Assembly: GCA_001916065.1 (NCBI GenBank)
Contig: MNRS01000026.1
Location: 1-51,026 of the forward strand
Direction: 5' to 3'
Length of the DNA: 51,026 bases
From: Clostridium sp. 28_17
GTDB taxonomy: Bacteria > Bacillota > Clostridia > TANB77 > CAG-508
Part shown: piece by piece, positions 25,608 through 34,199 of the stretch
Layout of the letters: the number at the start of each line of letters is the position of its first letter
Position numbering within the stretch: position 1 is the stretch's first letter
Notes under the pieces: model-generated
Database searches by the model: none
What the model was told of the DNA's origin: nothing
What the model saw: the letters and a program-made list of their open reading frames with translations, nothing else
Position numbers and translations under genes: made by a program

Positions 25608-26513
25608 ATGGGATTTTTAATCGTATTATTAGTTATAATTTTAATTATAGCATTTAAATCAATTAAAATCGTTAAACAAGCGGAGGTATATGTAATTGAA
25701 AGATTAGGTAAATTCTACAAAGTTGCAGATGCAGGTCTTACAATTATAATTCCATTTTTCGACCACGTAAGAAGCGTAGTTAGTTTAAAACAACAAACAA
25801 TGGATGTTCCACCTCAAGGAGTTATTACAAAAGACAATGTAACAATTACAATAGACACTGTTGTATTCTATCAAATAACAGACCCAGCAAAAGCAGTTTA
25901 TGAAATTCAAAGTTTGAAAAAAGGTATTGAATACTTAGCAATCACAACAATTCGTGATATCATTGGTAAAATGGACTTAGATGAAACATTTAGTTCAAGA
26001 GATGGTATTAATAATCAATTAAGAGTTGTTCTTGACGAAGCAACTGATAGATGGGGATGTAAAATTGATAGAGTTGAAATCAAAGATATTACACCACCTG
26101 CTGATATCAGGGATGCAATGGAAAAAGAAATGAATGCAGAAAGAAATAAAAGGGCTTTAATTCTTGAATCTGAAGCACAAAGACAATCTGCTGTAACTAT
26201 TGCTGAAGGTAAAAAACAAGCCGCTATTCTAGAAGCTGAAGCAGATAAAGAAGCTAGAATTACTAGAGCAGCCGGTGAAGCACAAGCAATTAAAGAAGTT
26301 GCTGAAGCAAAAGCTAAAGAAATTCAAATGGTTTATGAAGCAATTAAGAAATCAGACCCAGACGAAAAATTAGTTCAATTAAAATCACTTGAAGCATTAG
26401 AGAAAGTTGCTGATGGAGAAGCAAATAAAGTATTTATTCCTTTCGAAGCAACAAGTGCACTTTCAAGTTTAGGTGCTATTAAAGAAGTTATAAAAGATGA
26501 AAAGAAAAAATAA
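25608..26513 (+). CDS. SPFH/Band 7 (stomatin-like) protein
   Basis: An N-terminal hydrophobic anchor (residues 1-20) is followed by a Band 7 domain (VKQAEVYVIERLGKFYKV, PPQGVITKDNV) and a long Ala/Glu-rich coiled coil (about 170-260). It is 301 residues, like QmcA/YbbK-type proteins. It probably oligomerises at the membrane with the NfeD protein encoded upstream. AAAGGAGG precedes the ATG; a strong terminator follows. Confidence 0.93.
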   Translation: MGFLIVLLVIILIIAFKSIKIVKQAEVYVIERLGKFYKVADAGLTIIIPFFDHVRSVVSLKQQTMDVPPQGVITKDNVTITIDTVVFYQITDPAKAVYEIQSLKKGIEYLAITTIRDIIGKMDLDETFSSRDGINNQLRVVLDEATDRWGCKIDRVEIKDITPPADIRDAMEKEMNAERNKRALILESEAQRQSAVTIAEGKKQAAILEAEADKEARITRAAGEAQAIKEVAEAKAKEIQMVYEAIKKSDPDEKLVQLKSLEALEKVADGEANKVFIPFEATSALSSLGAIKEVIKDEKKK

Positions 26514-26538
26514 AAAACCAGAATTAAGATTTTTTTCT

Positions 26539-26565
26539 AAGAGTTGCCAAAGCAACTCTTTTTTT
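26539..26565 (+). terminator. Terminator of the SPFH gene
   Basis: A 9-bp perfect stem AAGAGTTGC/GCAACTCTT with a four-base loop, then seven T in a row overlapping the stem end. Confidence 0.9.
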
Positions 26566-26600
26566 CAATTCACCGCCCATAAAATTATTGACTTTCATTC

Positions 26601-26634
26601 AAAAAGAGAAAATTTAGATTTTCTAAATTTTCCC
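26601..26634 (-). terminator. Terminator of pyk
   Basis: An 11-bp stem GAAAATTTAGA/TCTAAATTTTC followed on the minus strand by TCTTTTTG, about 25 bases past the pyk stop. Confidence 0.7.
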
Positions 26635-26656
26635 TTCCTAATATTTTGTATTTAAA

Positions 26657-28090
26657 TTAAATTTTTGCAACACTTGCAACTACTTTGCTTTCTTCTGCAT
26701 TTGCTAAAATACTTGGTCCACCTGAAATTACAATTGTATCACCTTTTTCTAAGATACCTTTATCTTGTAATTTTTTAATTCCATTTTCAAGAGTTGTATC
26801 AATATTTTCAGTTTTTTCAACAAATACTGGTGTCACATTCCAAGCTAATGCTAATTGGTTAAATGTTTTTCTATTATCTGTTATAGCTAAGATTGGGCAT
26901 CCAGCTCCAAGTCCTGCTAATTTTCTAGCAGAATTTCCTGAATTTGTGTAGCATACAATTGCATCTGCTTCCATGTTCATTGCTGTAACACATGTTGAAT
27001 ATGCAACTTTTGTTTCGAAATCTGATAAATCCATATTATCATTTTCTTTAAATCTTTTCCAGTAATTGATTTCTGGTTCTACTCTGTTTGCTATTTTAAC
27101 CATTGTTTGAACACATTCTACTGGGTAATCACCTTGAGCACATTCTCCAGATAACATTATTGCACTTGTTCTATCATAGATAGCATTTGCAACGTCACTA
27201 GCTTCTGCTCTTGTTGGTAATGGGTTGTATGTCATTGATTCTAACATTTGTGTAGCTGTTATAGCTGGTTTACAAAGTTTGTTAGATGTTTTGATTATTC
27301 TTTTTTGAATTACAGGTGGTTCTGTAAAGTCTGTTTCTGTAGCCATATCTCCTCTGGCAATCATTTGAGCATCTGCTTCTAATAAGATATTGTCTAAGTT
27401 TGATATACCTTCAACGTTTTCAATTTTTGTTATTATTTGGATATCTTTTCCACCGTTTTCATCTAATACTTTTCTTACTTGTCTTATATCATCTAAGTTT
27501 CTTGCAAATGAAATTGCAACGAAATCATAATCATGTTCACAAGCTGTTTTTAAATCTGCTATATCTTTTTCAGCTAATCCTGGTAATCTGATTACTGTTC
27601 CAGGTAAGTTCATTGTTTTTCTACTTCCTAATCCATTTCCATGAACTACTGTACAAACAATATCTTTTCCAGCAACTTCGTCAACTTTTAATTCAATTGC
27701 TCCGTCGTCGATTAATATTTTTGTACCTGGTTGTACATCTTTATATAATTCTTTGTATGTTACAGAAACTCCTTCTTCGTTTCCTTCAATATCTTCATTG
27801 AATAATGTGAATTTTTGTCCATCTTTTAATTCAATTTTTTTATTTTTTCCTGTGTACAACATTCCTGTTCTTATTTCAGGACCTTTCATATCTAATAATA
27901 ATGCTACTGGTATGTCTAATTCTTTTCTTAATTTGATTATGTTTTCTGTTTTTTCAGATTGTTCATCCCAGCTTCCATGAGAATAGTTAACTCTTGTTAC
28001 ATTTAGACCTGCATTAAATAATTCTTCTAATTTGTTTTCACTTGCTGGTCCTATTGTTCCAACTATTTTTGTTTTTCTTAATTGTTTCAT
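26657..28090 (-). CDS. pyk: Pyruvate kinase
   Basis: Converts phosphoenolpyruvate and ADP to pyruvate and ATP. It shows TKIVGTIGPAS at the start, the active-site block IQIITKIENVEG with the catalytic lysine, DMATETDF and the TSNKLCKPAITATQML segment. At 477 residues it lacks the extra C-terminal PEP-utiliser domain found in Bacillus. The ATG at 28090 follows GGGAGG; a start 10 codons earlier does not have this spacing. It is a monocistronic unit. Confidence 0.97.
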   Translation of the reverse strand: MKQLRKTKIVGTIGPASENKLEELFNAGLNVTRVNYSHGSWDEQSEKTENIIKLRKELDIPVALLLDMKGPEIRTGMLYTGKNKKIELKDGQKFTLFNEDIEGNEEGVSVTYKELYKDVQPGTKILIDDGAIELKVDEVAGKDIVCTVVHGNGLGSRKTMNLPGTVIRLPGLAEKDIADLKTACEHDYDFVAISFARNLDDIRQVRKVLDENGGKDIQIITKIENVEGISNLDNILLEADAQMIARGDMATETDFTEPPVIQKRIIKTSNKLCKPAITATQMLESMTYNPLPTRAEASDVANAIYDRTSAIMLSGECAQGDYPVECVQTMVKIANRVEPEINYWKRFKENDNMDLSDFETKVAYSTCVTAMNMEADAIVCYTNSGNSARKLAGLGAGCPILAITDNRKTFNQLALAWNVTPVFVEKTENIDTTLENGIKKLQDKGILEKGDTIVISGGPSILANAEESKVVASVAKI

Positions 28091-28161
28091 TTTTATTCCT
28101 CCCTTTTTCTTAACCGACATCTATTATATCACAACTAATTACCATTTTTCAACATTTTTTT

Positions 28162-28208
28162 AAAATTTTTCGGGATTAAAGACCCGTCCCCAAATCCCGA
28201 AAAATTTT
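28162..28208. repeat. GGGGACGGGTC-loop hairpin, copy 1
   Basis: Perfect 16-bp arms AAAATTTTTCGGGATT/AATCCCGAAAAATTTT enclose a loop AAAGACCCGTCCCCA. It lies between pyk and the thioesterase gene stop, and could also act as a terminator. Related copies are at 30745-30787 and 47692-47835. Confidence 0.8.
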
Positions 28209-28220
28209 AACACTATACAT

Positions 28221-28943
28221 CTATTTCAAAATAACAATTGCATGAGGTCTACTCCCATCACTATTAAAAATAGATACAATATGTTCTCCATCTTTAAAAG
28301 TATATCTACATCTAACAACATCACCTAATTTTACCTCTTTTTTATATTGAATTCTAAAATTATCAAAAGGTCTTTGCTCATAAACCTCCTCTGGTAAAGC
28401 CTCATATGCAATATCTAGATAATACAAATTATGCATATGTCCATTTAAATCTATATCTCTTCTAGAAACTTTATATTCAATTTCACTACTAAATTCTTCT
28501 GGTGCTTTCAGCTTATCCAATTCTTCTATATTAAATACACTTTTTTCTTCAATTTGATATTTTTCATAAATTTCTTCTGTTATTTTTGCAATTTTTCCAG
28601 TCTCAATATCTATTAAAACCCATTTTGATGTTCCTATTACACACAAGTTATTTTCTTTGTCATACATCTCAAAATCTCTATATGTATATGTTCTTTTCAT
28701 TGTTCTGCCCCACGTTGATACATTTAATTTTTCACCATATTTAGGTCTTTTTAGAACTTGAACTTTCCAATCTAGTAATACCCATGTTACTCCCGTTCTT
28801 TTTATATCATTTGGTCCATATCCTGCAATATCAGAGTGATGTGTTCCTATGTTTTCAAATATTTCTAATATTGCTCTATTTTTCATATAATTTTCTTTTC
28901 CTATATCTTTTAATTGCATTGTAAATTGCTCTTTAAATATCAT
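28221..28943 (-). CDS. Acyl-ACP thioesterase
   Basis: Hot-dog fold acyl-ACP thioesterase of the FatA/FatB-like bacterial family, 240 residues with two hot-dog repeats. The motif RDIDLNGHMHNLYYLD carries the catalytic Asn/His region of the second repeat; WVLLDWKVQV is in the first. It releases free fatty acids from ACP. The ATG at 28943 has AGAGGAT before it; an earlier start 17 codons upstream has none. An acyl-CoA synthetase gene at 30.8 kb could re-activate the released acids, an inference from content only. Confidence 0.88.
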   Translation of the reverse strand: MIFKEQFTMQLKDIGKENYMKNRAILEIFENIGTHHSDIAGYGPNDIKRTGVTWVLLDWKVQVLKRPKYGEKLNVSTWGRTMKRTYTYRDFEMYDKENNLCVIGTSKWVLIDIETGKIAKITEEIYEKYQIEEKSVFNIEELDKLKAPEEFSSEIEYKVSRRDIDLNGHMHNLYYLDIAYEALPEEVYEQRPFDNFRIQYKKEVKLGDVVRCRYTFKDGEHIVSIFNSDGSRPHAIVILK

Positions 28944-29050
28944 TTCACTATCCTCTTTTCCTCTCAGTTCTGTTTTCAAGCAACAGAGAGACATTTTTTC
29001 AACAAAGGCTTGTCCCGTATTCCCTTTAAAAAGGGATTTAAGGAACTTCC

Positions 29051-30358
29051 CTAAAACCCTGGTTTCTTTAATAATTTAAACATATTCTTCTTATATTCCT
29101 CAACACCTGGTTGATTAAATGGATTAACTCCAAGTATCATTCCAGACATAGCACAGGCTTTTTCAAAGAAATATATTAATTCACCAATATTTTCTTCATC
29201 AAGATTCTCTATAGTTAGCATTATGTTTGGAACATCTCCTGTAACGTGTGCCTTTACTGTTCCTTCCATTGCTTTTTTATTTACATAGTCAAGTGTTTTT
29301 CCTGCTAAATAATTTAATCCATCTAGATTATCTTCGTCTTTATTTATTGTTATATCTGATTTTGGGTTTTCTATTGATATAACTGTTTCAAATAAATTTC
29401 TTCTTCCTTCTTGAATATATTGACCCATTGAATGCAAATCTGTTGTAAAGTCTACGCCTGCTGGGAAGATTCCTTTTTGATCTTTTCCTTCACTTTCTCC
29501 GAAAAGTTGTTTCCACCATTCTGTAAAGTAGTGCATTTTAGGTTCATAATTTACTAATATTTCTGTATTTTTATATAATTTGTATAAAATATTTCTTGTA
29601 ACAGCATATTTATAGCATTCATTATATTTTAAATTTGGGTCATCATATCTTTCTTGTGCATTTTGCGCACCTTGCATTAATTTGTCTATATCTATTCCCG
29701 CAGTTGCTATTGGTAATAAACCAACTGCAGTTAGTACTGAGTATCTTCCCCCAACATTATCTGGTATGACGAATTTTTCGTATCCTTCGTTGTCCGCAAG
29801 TGTTTTTAATGCGCCTCTTTCTTTGTCTGTTGTTACATATATTCTGCTTCTTGCCTCGTCAATTCCATATTTATTTTCTAGAATTTCTCTAAAAATTCTA
29901 AATGCTATTGCCGGCTCTGTTGTGGTTCCAGATTTTGATATTACATTTACTGAAAAATCTTTTTCTCCAATATATTCGATTAATTCATTGATGTAATTAG
30001 GACTTAAATTGTTTCCTACATATAATATTTGTGGATATTTTCTTTGTTTGTCTGTAAGCATGTTGTTAAATGTGTTTGTTAATGCTTCAATAACTGCTCT
30101 GGCTCCTAAATATGAGCCTCCTATTCCTATTACCACTAATATGTCTGATTCTTTTTTTATCTTTTTTGCTACTTTTTTTATTCTTAAAAATTCTTTTTTG
30201 TCGTATTTTGTTGGTAATTCTAACCATCCTACAAAGTCTTTTTCGTCATTTGCTTTTTTGTGTAGTTCTTTGTGTATATTTTCTACTTGTTCTTTATATT
30301 CCATTATTGACTTTTGTGGTATTCCTGTGTTTTTTAAATTTAATTTTATTCCTGCCAT
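29051..30358 (-). CDS. pgi: Glucose-6-phosphate isomerase
   Basis: Glycolytic isomerase of 435 residues, the short bacterial form. It shows VIGIGGSYLGARA, VISKSGTTTEPA and the GGRYSVLTAVGLLP block. The catalytic-Glu region is FGESEGKDQKGIFP, and the late active-site segment GVNPFNQPGVEEYKKN follows. It precedes the thioesterase gene on the same strand with a gap of about 110 bases, so it may be read through into it. Confidence 0.97.
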   Translation of the reverse strand: MAGIKLNLKNTGIPQKSIMEYKEQVENIHKELHKKANDEKDFVGWLELPTKYDKKEFLRIKKVAKKIKKESDILVVIGIGGSYLGARAVIEALTNTFNNMLTDKQRKYPQILYVGNNLSPNYINELIEYIGEKDFSVNVISKSGTTTEPAIAFRIFREILENKYGIDEARSRIYVTTDKERGALKTLADNEGYEKFVIPDNVGGRYSVLTAVGLLPIATAGIDIDKLMQGAQNAQERYDDPNLKYNECYKYAVTRNILYKLYKNTEILVNYEPKMHYFTEWWKQLFGESEGKDQKGIFPAGVDFTTDLHSMGQYIQEGRRNLFETVISIENPKSDITINKDEDNLDGLNYLAGKTLDYVNKKAMEGTVKAHVTGDVPNIMLTIENLDEENIGELIYFFEKACAMSGMILGVNPFNQPGVEEYKKNMFKLLKKPGF

Positions 30359-30538
30359 TTATCTTTACCTTCTTTCGTTTTTTCACATTATATACGATTT
30401 ATTTTATAAATTCAATACTAAATTTTATTTTATTTTTTGTAACCAATTTTCTATTTTTTCATAATATGTATTATACAAAGGAAACAAGGAAAAACACAAA
30501 AAAGAAAATAGTTTTTGCTTGGAAAGGGGGTCTAGACT

Positions 30539-30655
30539 ATGCCAGAGAATAGAGGTTGTGGTGGCGGATTCGGATTTGGTGATGACTGCTGCTGTATCAT
30601 ACTATTAATATTAATAATCTGCTGTTGTTGCGGTGGAAATAGAGGATGTTGCTAA
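30539..30655 (+). CDS. Cys/Gly-rich small membrane protein, 38 aa (YjcZ-like)
   Basis: The start MPENRGCGGGFGFGDD is followed by CCC, a hydrophobic IILLILII stretch, then CCCC and a GGNRGCC end: nine cysteines in 38 residues. AAAGGGGGT lies eight bases before the ATG and a strong terminator follows, so it is an independent gene. It recalls YjcZ-type sporulation mini-proteins (Gly-rich head, one membrane helix), but the cysteine clusters are much denser. It could be a spore-coat or metal-binding peptide; function unknown. Confidence 0.75.
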   Translation: MPENRGCGGGFGFGDDCCCIILLILIICCCCGGNRGCC

Positions 30656-30673
30656 TCCTTTATAAGACATATT

Positions 30674-30715
30674 AAAAAAGTTGGATTGGAAATCATTTTC
30701 CGGTCCAACTTTTTT
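30674..30715 (+). terminator. Terminator of the Cys-rich mini-gene
   Basis: A 12-bp stem AAAAAAGTTGGA/TCCAACTTTTTT with an inner GGAAA/TTTCC pairing; the right arm ends in six T. Confidence 0.85.
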
Positions 30716-30744
30716 GCAAAAATAAAAATTAAAACTTTCCTAAT

Positions 30745-30787
30745 AAAAAATAGGGATTGTAGACCCGTCCCCTAATCCCTATTTTTT
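30745..30787. repeat. GGGGACGGGTC-loop hairpin, copy 2
   Basis: Perfect 14-bp arms AAAAAATAGGGATT/AATCCCTATTTTTT around GTAGACCCGTCCCCT. The right arm includes the last codons and stop of the acyl-CoA synthetase gene, so it doubles as that gene's terminator. Confidence 0.8.
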
Positions 30788-32521
30788 CATATTATCTCCA
30801 TATCTCTTAATTTTTTGAGTAGTAGTTTTTTCAAATTCTTTATCTCTAACAGCAAAATTCTTAATATGCTTGTAATTTGGTATTTTGCTATTAACACCAG
30901 AAACTACATCAGCCATAATTTTCTTAACTTCTTCTTTTGTTGGAACTGTTCCTTTCAAATATTCTTTTATAGCATCCATATTAGGGAAAATTTGGGCATT
31001 GACATATGTCTCATCATCATTTTCTTTTTGAATTCCCATAACTAATGATTCTGAAATTAAAGGACTATCATTTAAATATGCTTCAATTTCTTCCGGATAT
31101 ATATTTTTTCCGTTTTTTGTTACTATAACGCTTTTGCATCTACCTGTAATATATAAAAATCCATTTTCATCAATTTTTCCTAAATCTCCTGTATGAAACC
31201 AACCGTCTTTTAAAACTTTTTCTGTTTCTTCTGGCATATTGTAATAACCAAGCATTACATTTGGTCCTTTTACTATTATTTCTCCAACGCCATCTCTGTC
31301 TGGATTATCAATTTTGTATTCTACATTTGGAATTGGTAAACCTGCACTATCATTCCTTTTAAAGAAGTCTGTGTTTCCTGCAACTAATGGTGCACATTCT
31401 GTCAAACCATATCCTTGCAATGAATTTAATCCTAATTTGTCAAATGTATCTGCTATTTCTGGATTTACTGCTGCAGCACCTACTATAAATACTCTTAATC
31501 TTCCACCAAGTGAATTCTTAACTTTTCTTTTTACTATTCCTTTTATATAGAATGGCAATTTATCAATTATATTTTCATTTTCTTTTAGATTTTCTGTATA
31601 TTTTTTTGGCAATGTTTTTTGTATGCTCTTCATTATTTTTTGATACATTTTTTCTAAAAGCAATGGCACACATAGTATAACTGATGGATGATATTCTAGC
31701 ATATTGCTTGTTATATATCTTAAGCCGTCACAATAGCAAATACTTGCGCCACTGTATAATGGTAATAAAAATCCTATTGTACATTCATACGTATGATGTA
31801 ATGGCAAAATTGAGAAAAATAAGTCACTTCTTTTTACTTTTACTATTCCATATATTGATAAAATATTTGAGCAAATATTTCTTTGTGATAAACATACTCC
31901 TTTGGCATTTCCTGTTGTTCCTGATGTAAATAATAATATTTTTAATTCGTCAGGATTTACTGTTATTTTATCAAATTCTGTATTTCCCTCTTCTACCAAG
32001 GTTTTTCCATTTTCCATTTGAACTGCAAATGATAAGGAATTTCCTTCTTGTATTTTACTATCAAAATCAATAAATAATGTTTCCTTATTTTCTAATTTTT
32101 CAATATTTTCATTAATTTTCTTTAAATTTTTGCTATCTCCTAAAATACATTTGCTTTCAGAAACATTCATGAAATTAATTACATCATCTGAATGTAATTC
32201 TTTATCAATTGGCACAACAACTCCTACTATTGAAGCAGCCAAATATGATATTACCCATTTATATGAATTTTTCCCTATAACTGCAATTCTTTTATTTAAA
32301 AGTCCATTTTCAATTAAGCTTGTCCCAAGCACAGTTACATCTGCTTTTAATTCTTCATATGTTTTGTTGTAAATATTTCCATCTTTGTCCTTTAACTTAA
32401 ACGCTGTTCTTGTTTTATAAATTTCTGCTGATCTGTCTAGTATTTGTTTAAAGTTTGTTACTTCTTCACATTTATGATATTTTTGTTTTAATTCTTCTGA
32501 TATTTTTAATTTTTCTTTCAT
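30779..32521 (-). CDS. AMP-dependent long-chain acyl-CoA synthetase family protein
   Basis: Adenylate-forming enzyme of 580 residues. It has the ATP-binding loop LLFTSGTTGNAKGVCLS (about residue 205), the A5 motif GYGLTECAPLVAGN, the A7 motif HTGDLGKIDENGFLYITGR and the late lysine block TTQKIKRYG. This fits long-chain fatty acid activation. No carrier domain is fused. It follows, 13 bases downstream, a membrane-anchored protein of unknown role, so the two are co-transcribed. Confidence 0.92.
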   Translation of the reverse strand: MKEKLKISEELKQKYHKCEEVTNFKQILDRSAEIYKTRTAFKLKDKDGNIYNKTYEELKADVTVLGTSLIENGLLNKRIAVIGKNSYKWVISYLAASIVGVVVPIDKELHSDDVINFMNVSESKCILGDSKNLKKINENIEKLENKETLFIDFDSKIQEGNSLSFAVQMENGKTLVEEGNTEFDKITVNPDELKILLFTSGTTGNAKGVCLSQRNICSNILSIYGIVKVKRSDLFFSILPLHHTYECTIGFLLPLYSGASICYCDGLRYITSNMLEYHPSVILCVPLLLEKMYQKIMKSIQKTLPKKYTENLKENENIIDKLPFYIKGIVKRKVKNSLGGRLRVFIVGAAAVNPEIADTFDKLGLNSLQGYGLTECAPLVAGNTDFFKRNDSAGLPIPNVEYKIDNPDRDGVGEIIVKGPNVMLGYYNMPEETEKVLKDGWFHTGDLGKIDENGFLYITGRCKSVIVTKNGKNIYPEEIEAYLNDSPLISESLVMGIQKENDDETYVNAQIFPNMDAIKEYLKGTVPTKEEVKKIMADVVSGVNSKIPNYKHIKNFAVRDKEFEKTTTQKIKRYGDNMKK

Positions 32522-32534
32522 TTAAAAATCCTTT

Positions 32535-33419
32535 CTATTCATATCTATAAAAATTGAAATTTGTTTTCTTTTCTACAATTATGCTTCCATCATTTATTGA
32601 TTTTTCTTCACTTTCGTATGGTATATCAAAATATATTGTTGTTCTAAATTTTTGATTTTTGTTGTTTTCTATTTCTATATCAAATGATATTGATGTATTT
32701 ATTGCTTTTACTGAAACTCCGCATCTTTTTAAGAGTTTACCATTATATGTTATTGGATTTTGTGTGTCTGTCATTGTATAATCTGTTTTGATATTTTGAT
32801 TTACATAGCTTAATGTTATCGGGTTAGCACAATTATTATATAATACTGGTTTACTAAGGTCCACTTCATTTGTCGATGTTGTCTCAAATTGTAATTCGTT
32901 TTCAATTTTATTATTTTCGTTTATTTCACTTTTTGCAAAATCATTTACGTTTTTATAATATAAATTTCCTATTCCTAGTTCTGGTTGCTTTGTAAATTTT
33001 ATATTTGTTATTTTTACATTTTTTAGTGTGTTTTCTGTTGTGTTTTTCTCACTTTTTTGTGAAACATCATTATTTAAAAAAATTGCTATGTCTGTGTATG
33101 CATATAAATTTTCTATTGTGAAGTTTGTTTTTGATGTGTTTTTATTTTTTGAATCACAACTACTGAAAAATATTGAAAATATTGTTTCTTTGTTTTTGTT
33201 TGAAAATGATGTTAAATCATTTTCAAAATCTTTCTTGCGTCTTAGTTTGTTGTAAACCTGGTTAAATAAAAAAATTAGAATTATTATTAACATAATTATT
33301 AATATGCTAAAAATTATCTGCTTTATTATTTTTTCATTTTTTTTACTTGTTTCACTTTTTTCTTTTATACCTTTCTCTTTTTTGTCCACTTTCTTTTTAT
33401 TTATTTTTTCTTTTTTCAT
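32535..33419 (-). CDS. Membrane-anchored hypothetical protein, 294 aa
   Basis: The very basic N-terminus (Lys-rich, residues 1-30) is followed by one membrane helix (about 32-55, IIFSILIIMLIIILIFLFN). A mostly beta, Asn/Thr-rich outer domain of about 230 residues comes next. The topology is N-in with the C-terminal domain outside. No known family is recognised. It precedes the acyl-CoA synthetase in one operon. The upstream 200 bases are AT-rich with no visible element. Confidence 0.75.
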   Translation of the reverse strand: MKKEKINKKKVDKKEKGIKEKSETSKKNEKIIKQIIFSILIIMLIIILIFLFNQVYNKLRRKKDFENDLTSFSNKNKETIFSIFFSSCDSKNKNTSKTNFTIENLYAYTDIAIFLNNDVSQKSEKNTTENTLKNVKITNIKFTKQPELGIGNLYYKNVNDFAKSEINENNKIENELQFETTSTNEVDLSKPVLYNNCANPITLSYVNQNIKTDYTMTDTQNPITYNGKLLKRCGVSVKAINTSISFDIEIENNKNQKFRTTIYFDIPYESEEKSINDGSIIVEKKTNFNFYRYE

Positions 33420-33610
33420 TTTCTTTTGTTCCTCCTACATATATTTTTTTATATTGCACAGAAAATTTATTTTATATATTATATTTTATTATTTAAAATA
33501 TATGTATTTTTTTCTTAAAATATAATATTACATTTTTCCTTTAAAATCAAGGGATTTAAAAATTTTTTGATTTTTTTTGAAAATTTTTTTGATTTTTTTT
33601 AAAAAAAGTA

Positions 33611-33639
33611 TTGACATTTTATTTTAAATCTTGTATACT
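33611..33639 (+). promoter_or_regulatory. Promoter of the tRNA cluster
   Basis: Consensus TTGACA, 17-base spacer, TATACT; the first tRNA begins 20 bases beyond the -10 box. Confidence 0.9.
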
Positions 33640-33659
33640 AATCAATGTCGAAAGGACAT

Positions 33660-33735
33660 GGTCGTTTAGCTCAGCTGGGAGAGCATCTGCCTTACAAGCA
33701 GGGGGTCATAGGTTCGAGCCCTATAACGACCACCA
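33660..33735 (+). tRNA. tRNA-Val (anticodon TAC)
   Basis: Complete cloverleaf with 7-bp acceptor GGTCGTT/AACGACC, D-arm GCTCAGC, anticodon loop CTTACAA, T-loop GGTTCGAGCC and an encoded CCA. Confidence 0.97.
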
Positions 33736-33744
33736 TTCTTTTAC

Positions 33745-33821
33745 GGCCTGGTAGTTCAGTTGGTTAGAACGCTAGCCTGTCACGCTAGAGGTCGACGGTT
33801 CGAGCCCGTTCCAGGTCGCCA
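33745..33821 (+). tRNA. tRNA-Asp (anticodon GTC)
   Basis: Acceptor GGCCTGG pairs with CCAGGTC (one G-U), anticodon loop CTGTCAC, T-loop GGTTCGAGCC, encoded CCA. It lies nine bases after tRNA-Val. Confidence 0.97.
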
Positions 33822-33856
33822 TTTTTTTATATATAATGTATAAGATTTATTTTTTT

Positions 33857-33932
33857 GGCTCGATAGCTCAGTTGGTAGAGCAGGGGACTGAAAATCCCCG
33901 TGTCAGTGGTTCGATTCCACTTCGAGCCACCA
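33857..33932 (+). tRNA. tRNA-Phe (anticodon GAA)
   Basis: Acceptor GGCTCGA/TCGAGCC, anticodon loop CTGAAAA, T-loop GGTTCGATTCC, encoded CCA. Last tRNA of the cluster. Confidence 0.97.
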
Positions 33933-33933
33933 C

Positions 33934-33965
33934 AAAAAGAAGTAGTTTTAAAACTACTTTTTTTA
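33934..33965 (+). terminator. Terminator of the tRNA cluster
   Basis: A perfect 10-bp inverted repeat AAGTAGTTTT/AAAACTACTT immediately followed by seven T. Confidence 0.85.
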
Positions 33966-34142
33966 TTTTTCATCCATCTTTTTAATAAACTCTTTCCCCG
34001 CTTCTTCAATTTCATCCTCATAACCAGTTAAAGCAGCAAAAGGTGCAAATTGTGCAGACCTTTGCTCTATGCTCATTTGTGGTCTCTTTTTAGAAACATA
34101 ATGAGGCAAATGTATAATATCACTATAATTATCTTTTTTCAT
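33963..34142 (-). CDS. Small protein partner of Y-family polymerase, 59 aa
   Basis: It reads DIIHLPHYVSKKRPQMS and then QRSAQFAPFAALTGYEDEI. I recall small proteins with this pattern encoded beside UmuC/DinB-like polymerase genes in Firmicutes and their mobile elements; they are often unannotated because of size. It follows the polymerase gene by 57 bases on the same strand, so it would share its SOS-type promoter. Its biochemical role is unknown; a polymerase-associated or YolD-like regulatory role is plausible. Confidence 0.75.
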   Translation of the reverse strand: MKKDNYSDIIHLPHYVSKKRPQMSIEQRSAQFAPFAALTGYEDEIEEAGKEFIKKMDEK

Positions 34143-34199
34143 TTATAATTTCAATCCTTTCCCAATGCCCAAAACTAAATTCACATTACTTTACCACTT

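Noticed and set aside
28984..29050. Further copy of the GGGGACGGGTC hairpin before the thioesterase gene
   Set aside because: A partial match (TTGTCCCGTATTCCC) with only a weak local hairpin; too degenerate to call.
33827..34021. Open frame on the minus strand across tRNA-Phe
   Set aside because: It runs through a complete tRNA gene and its terminator and has no ribosome site; the real small gene in this area is 33963-34142 in another frame.
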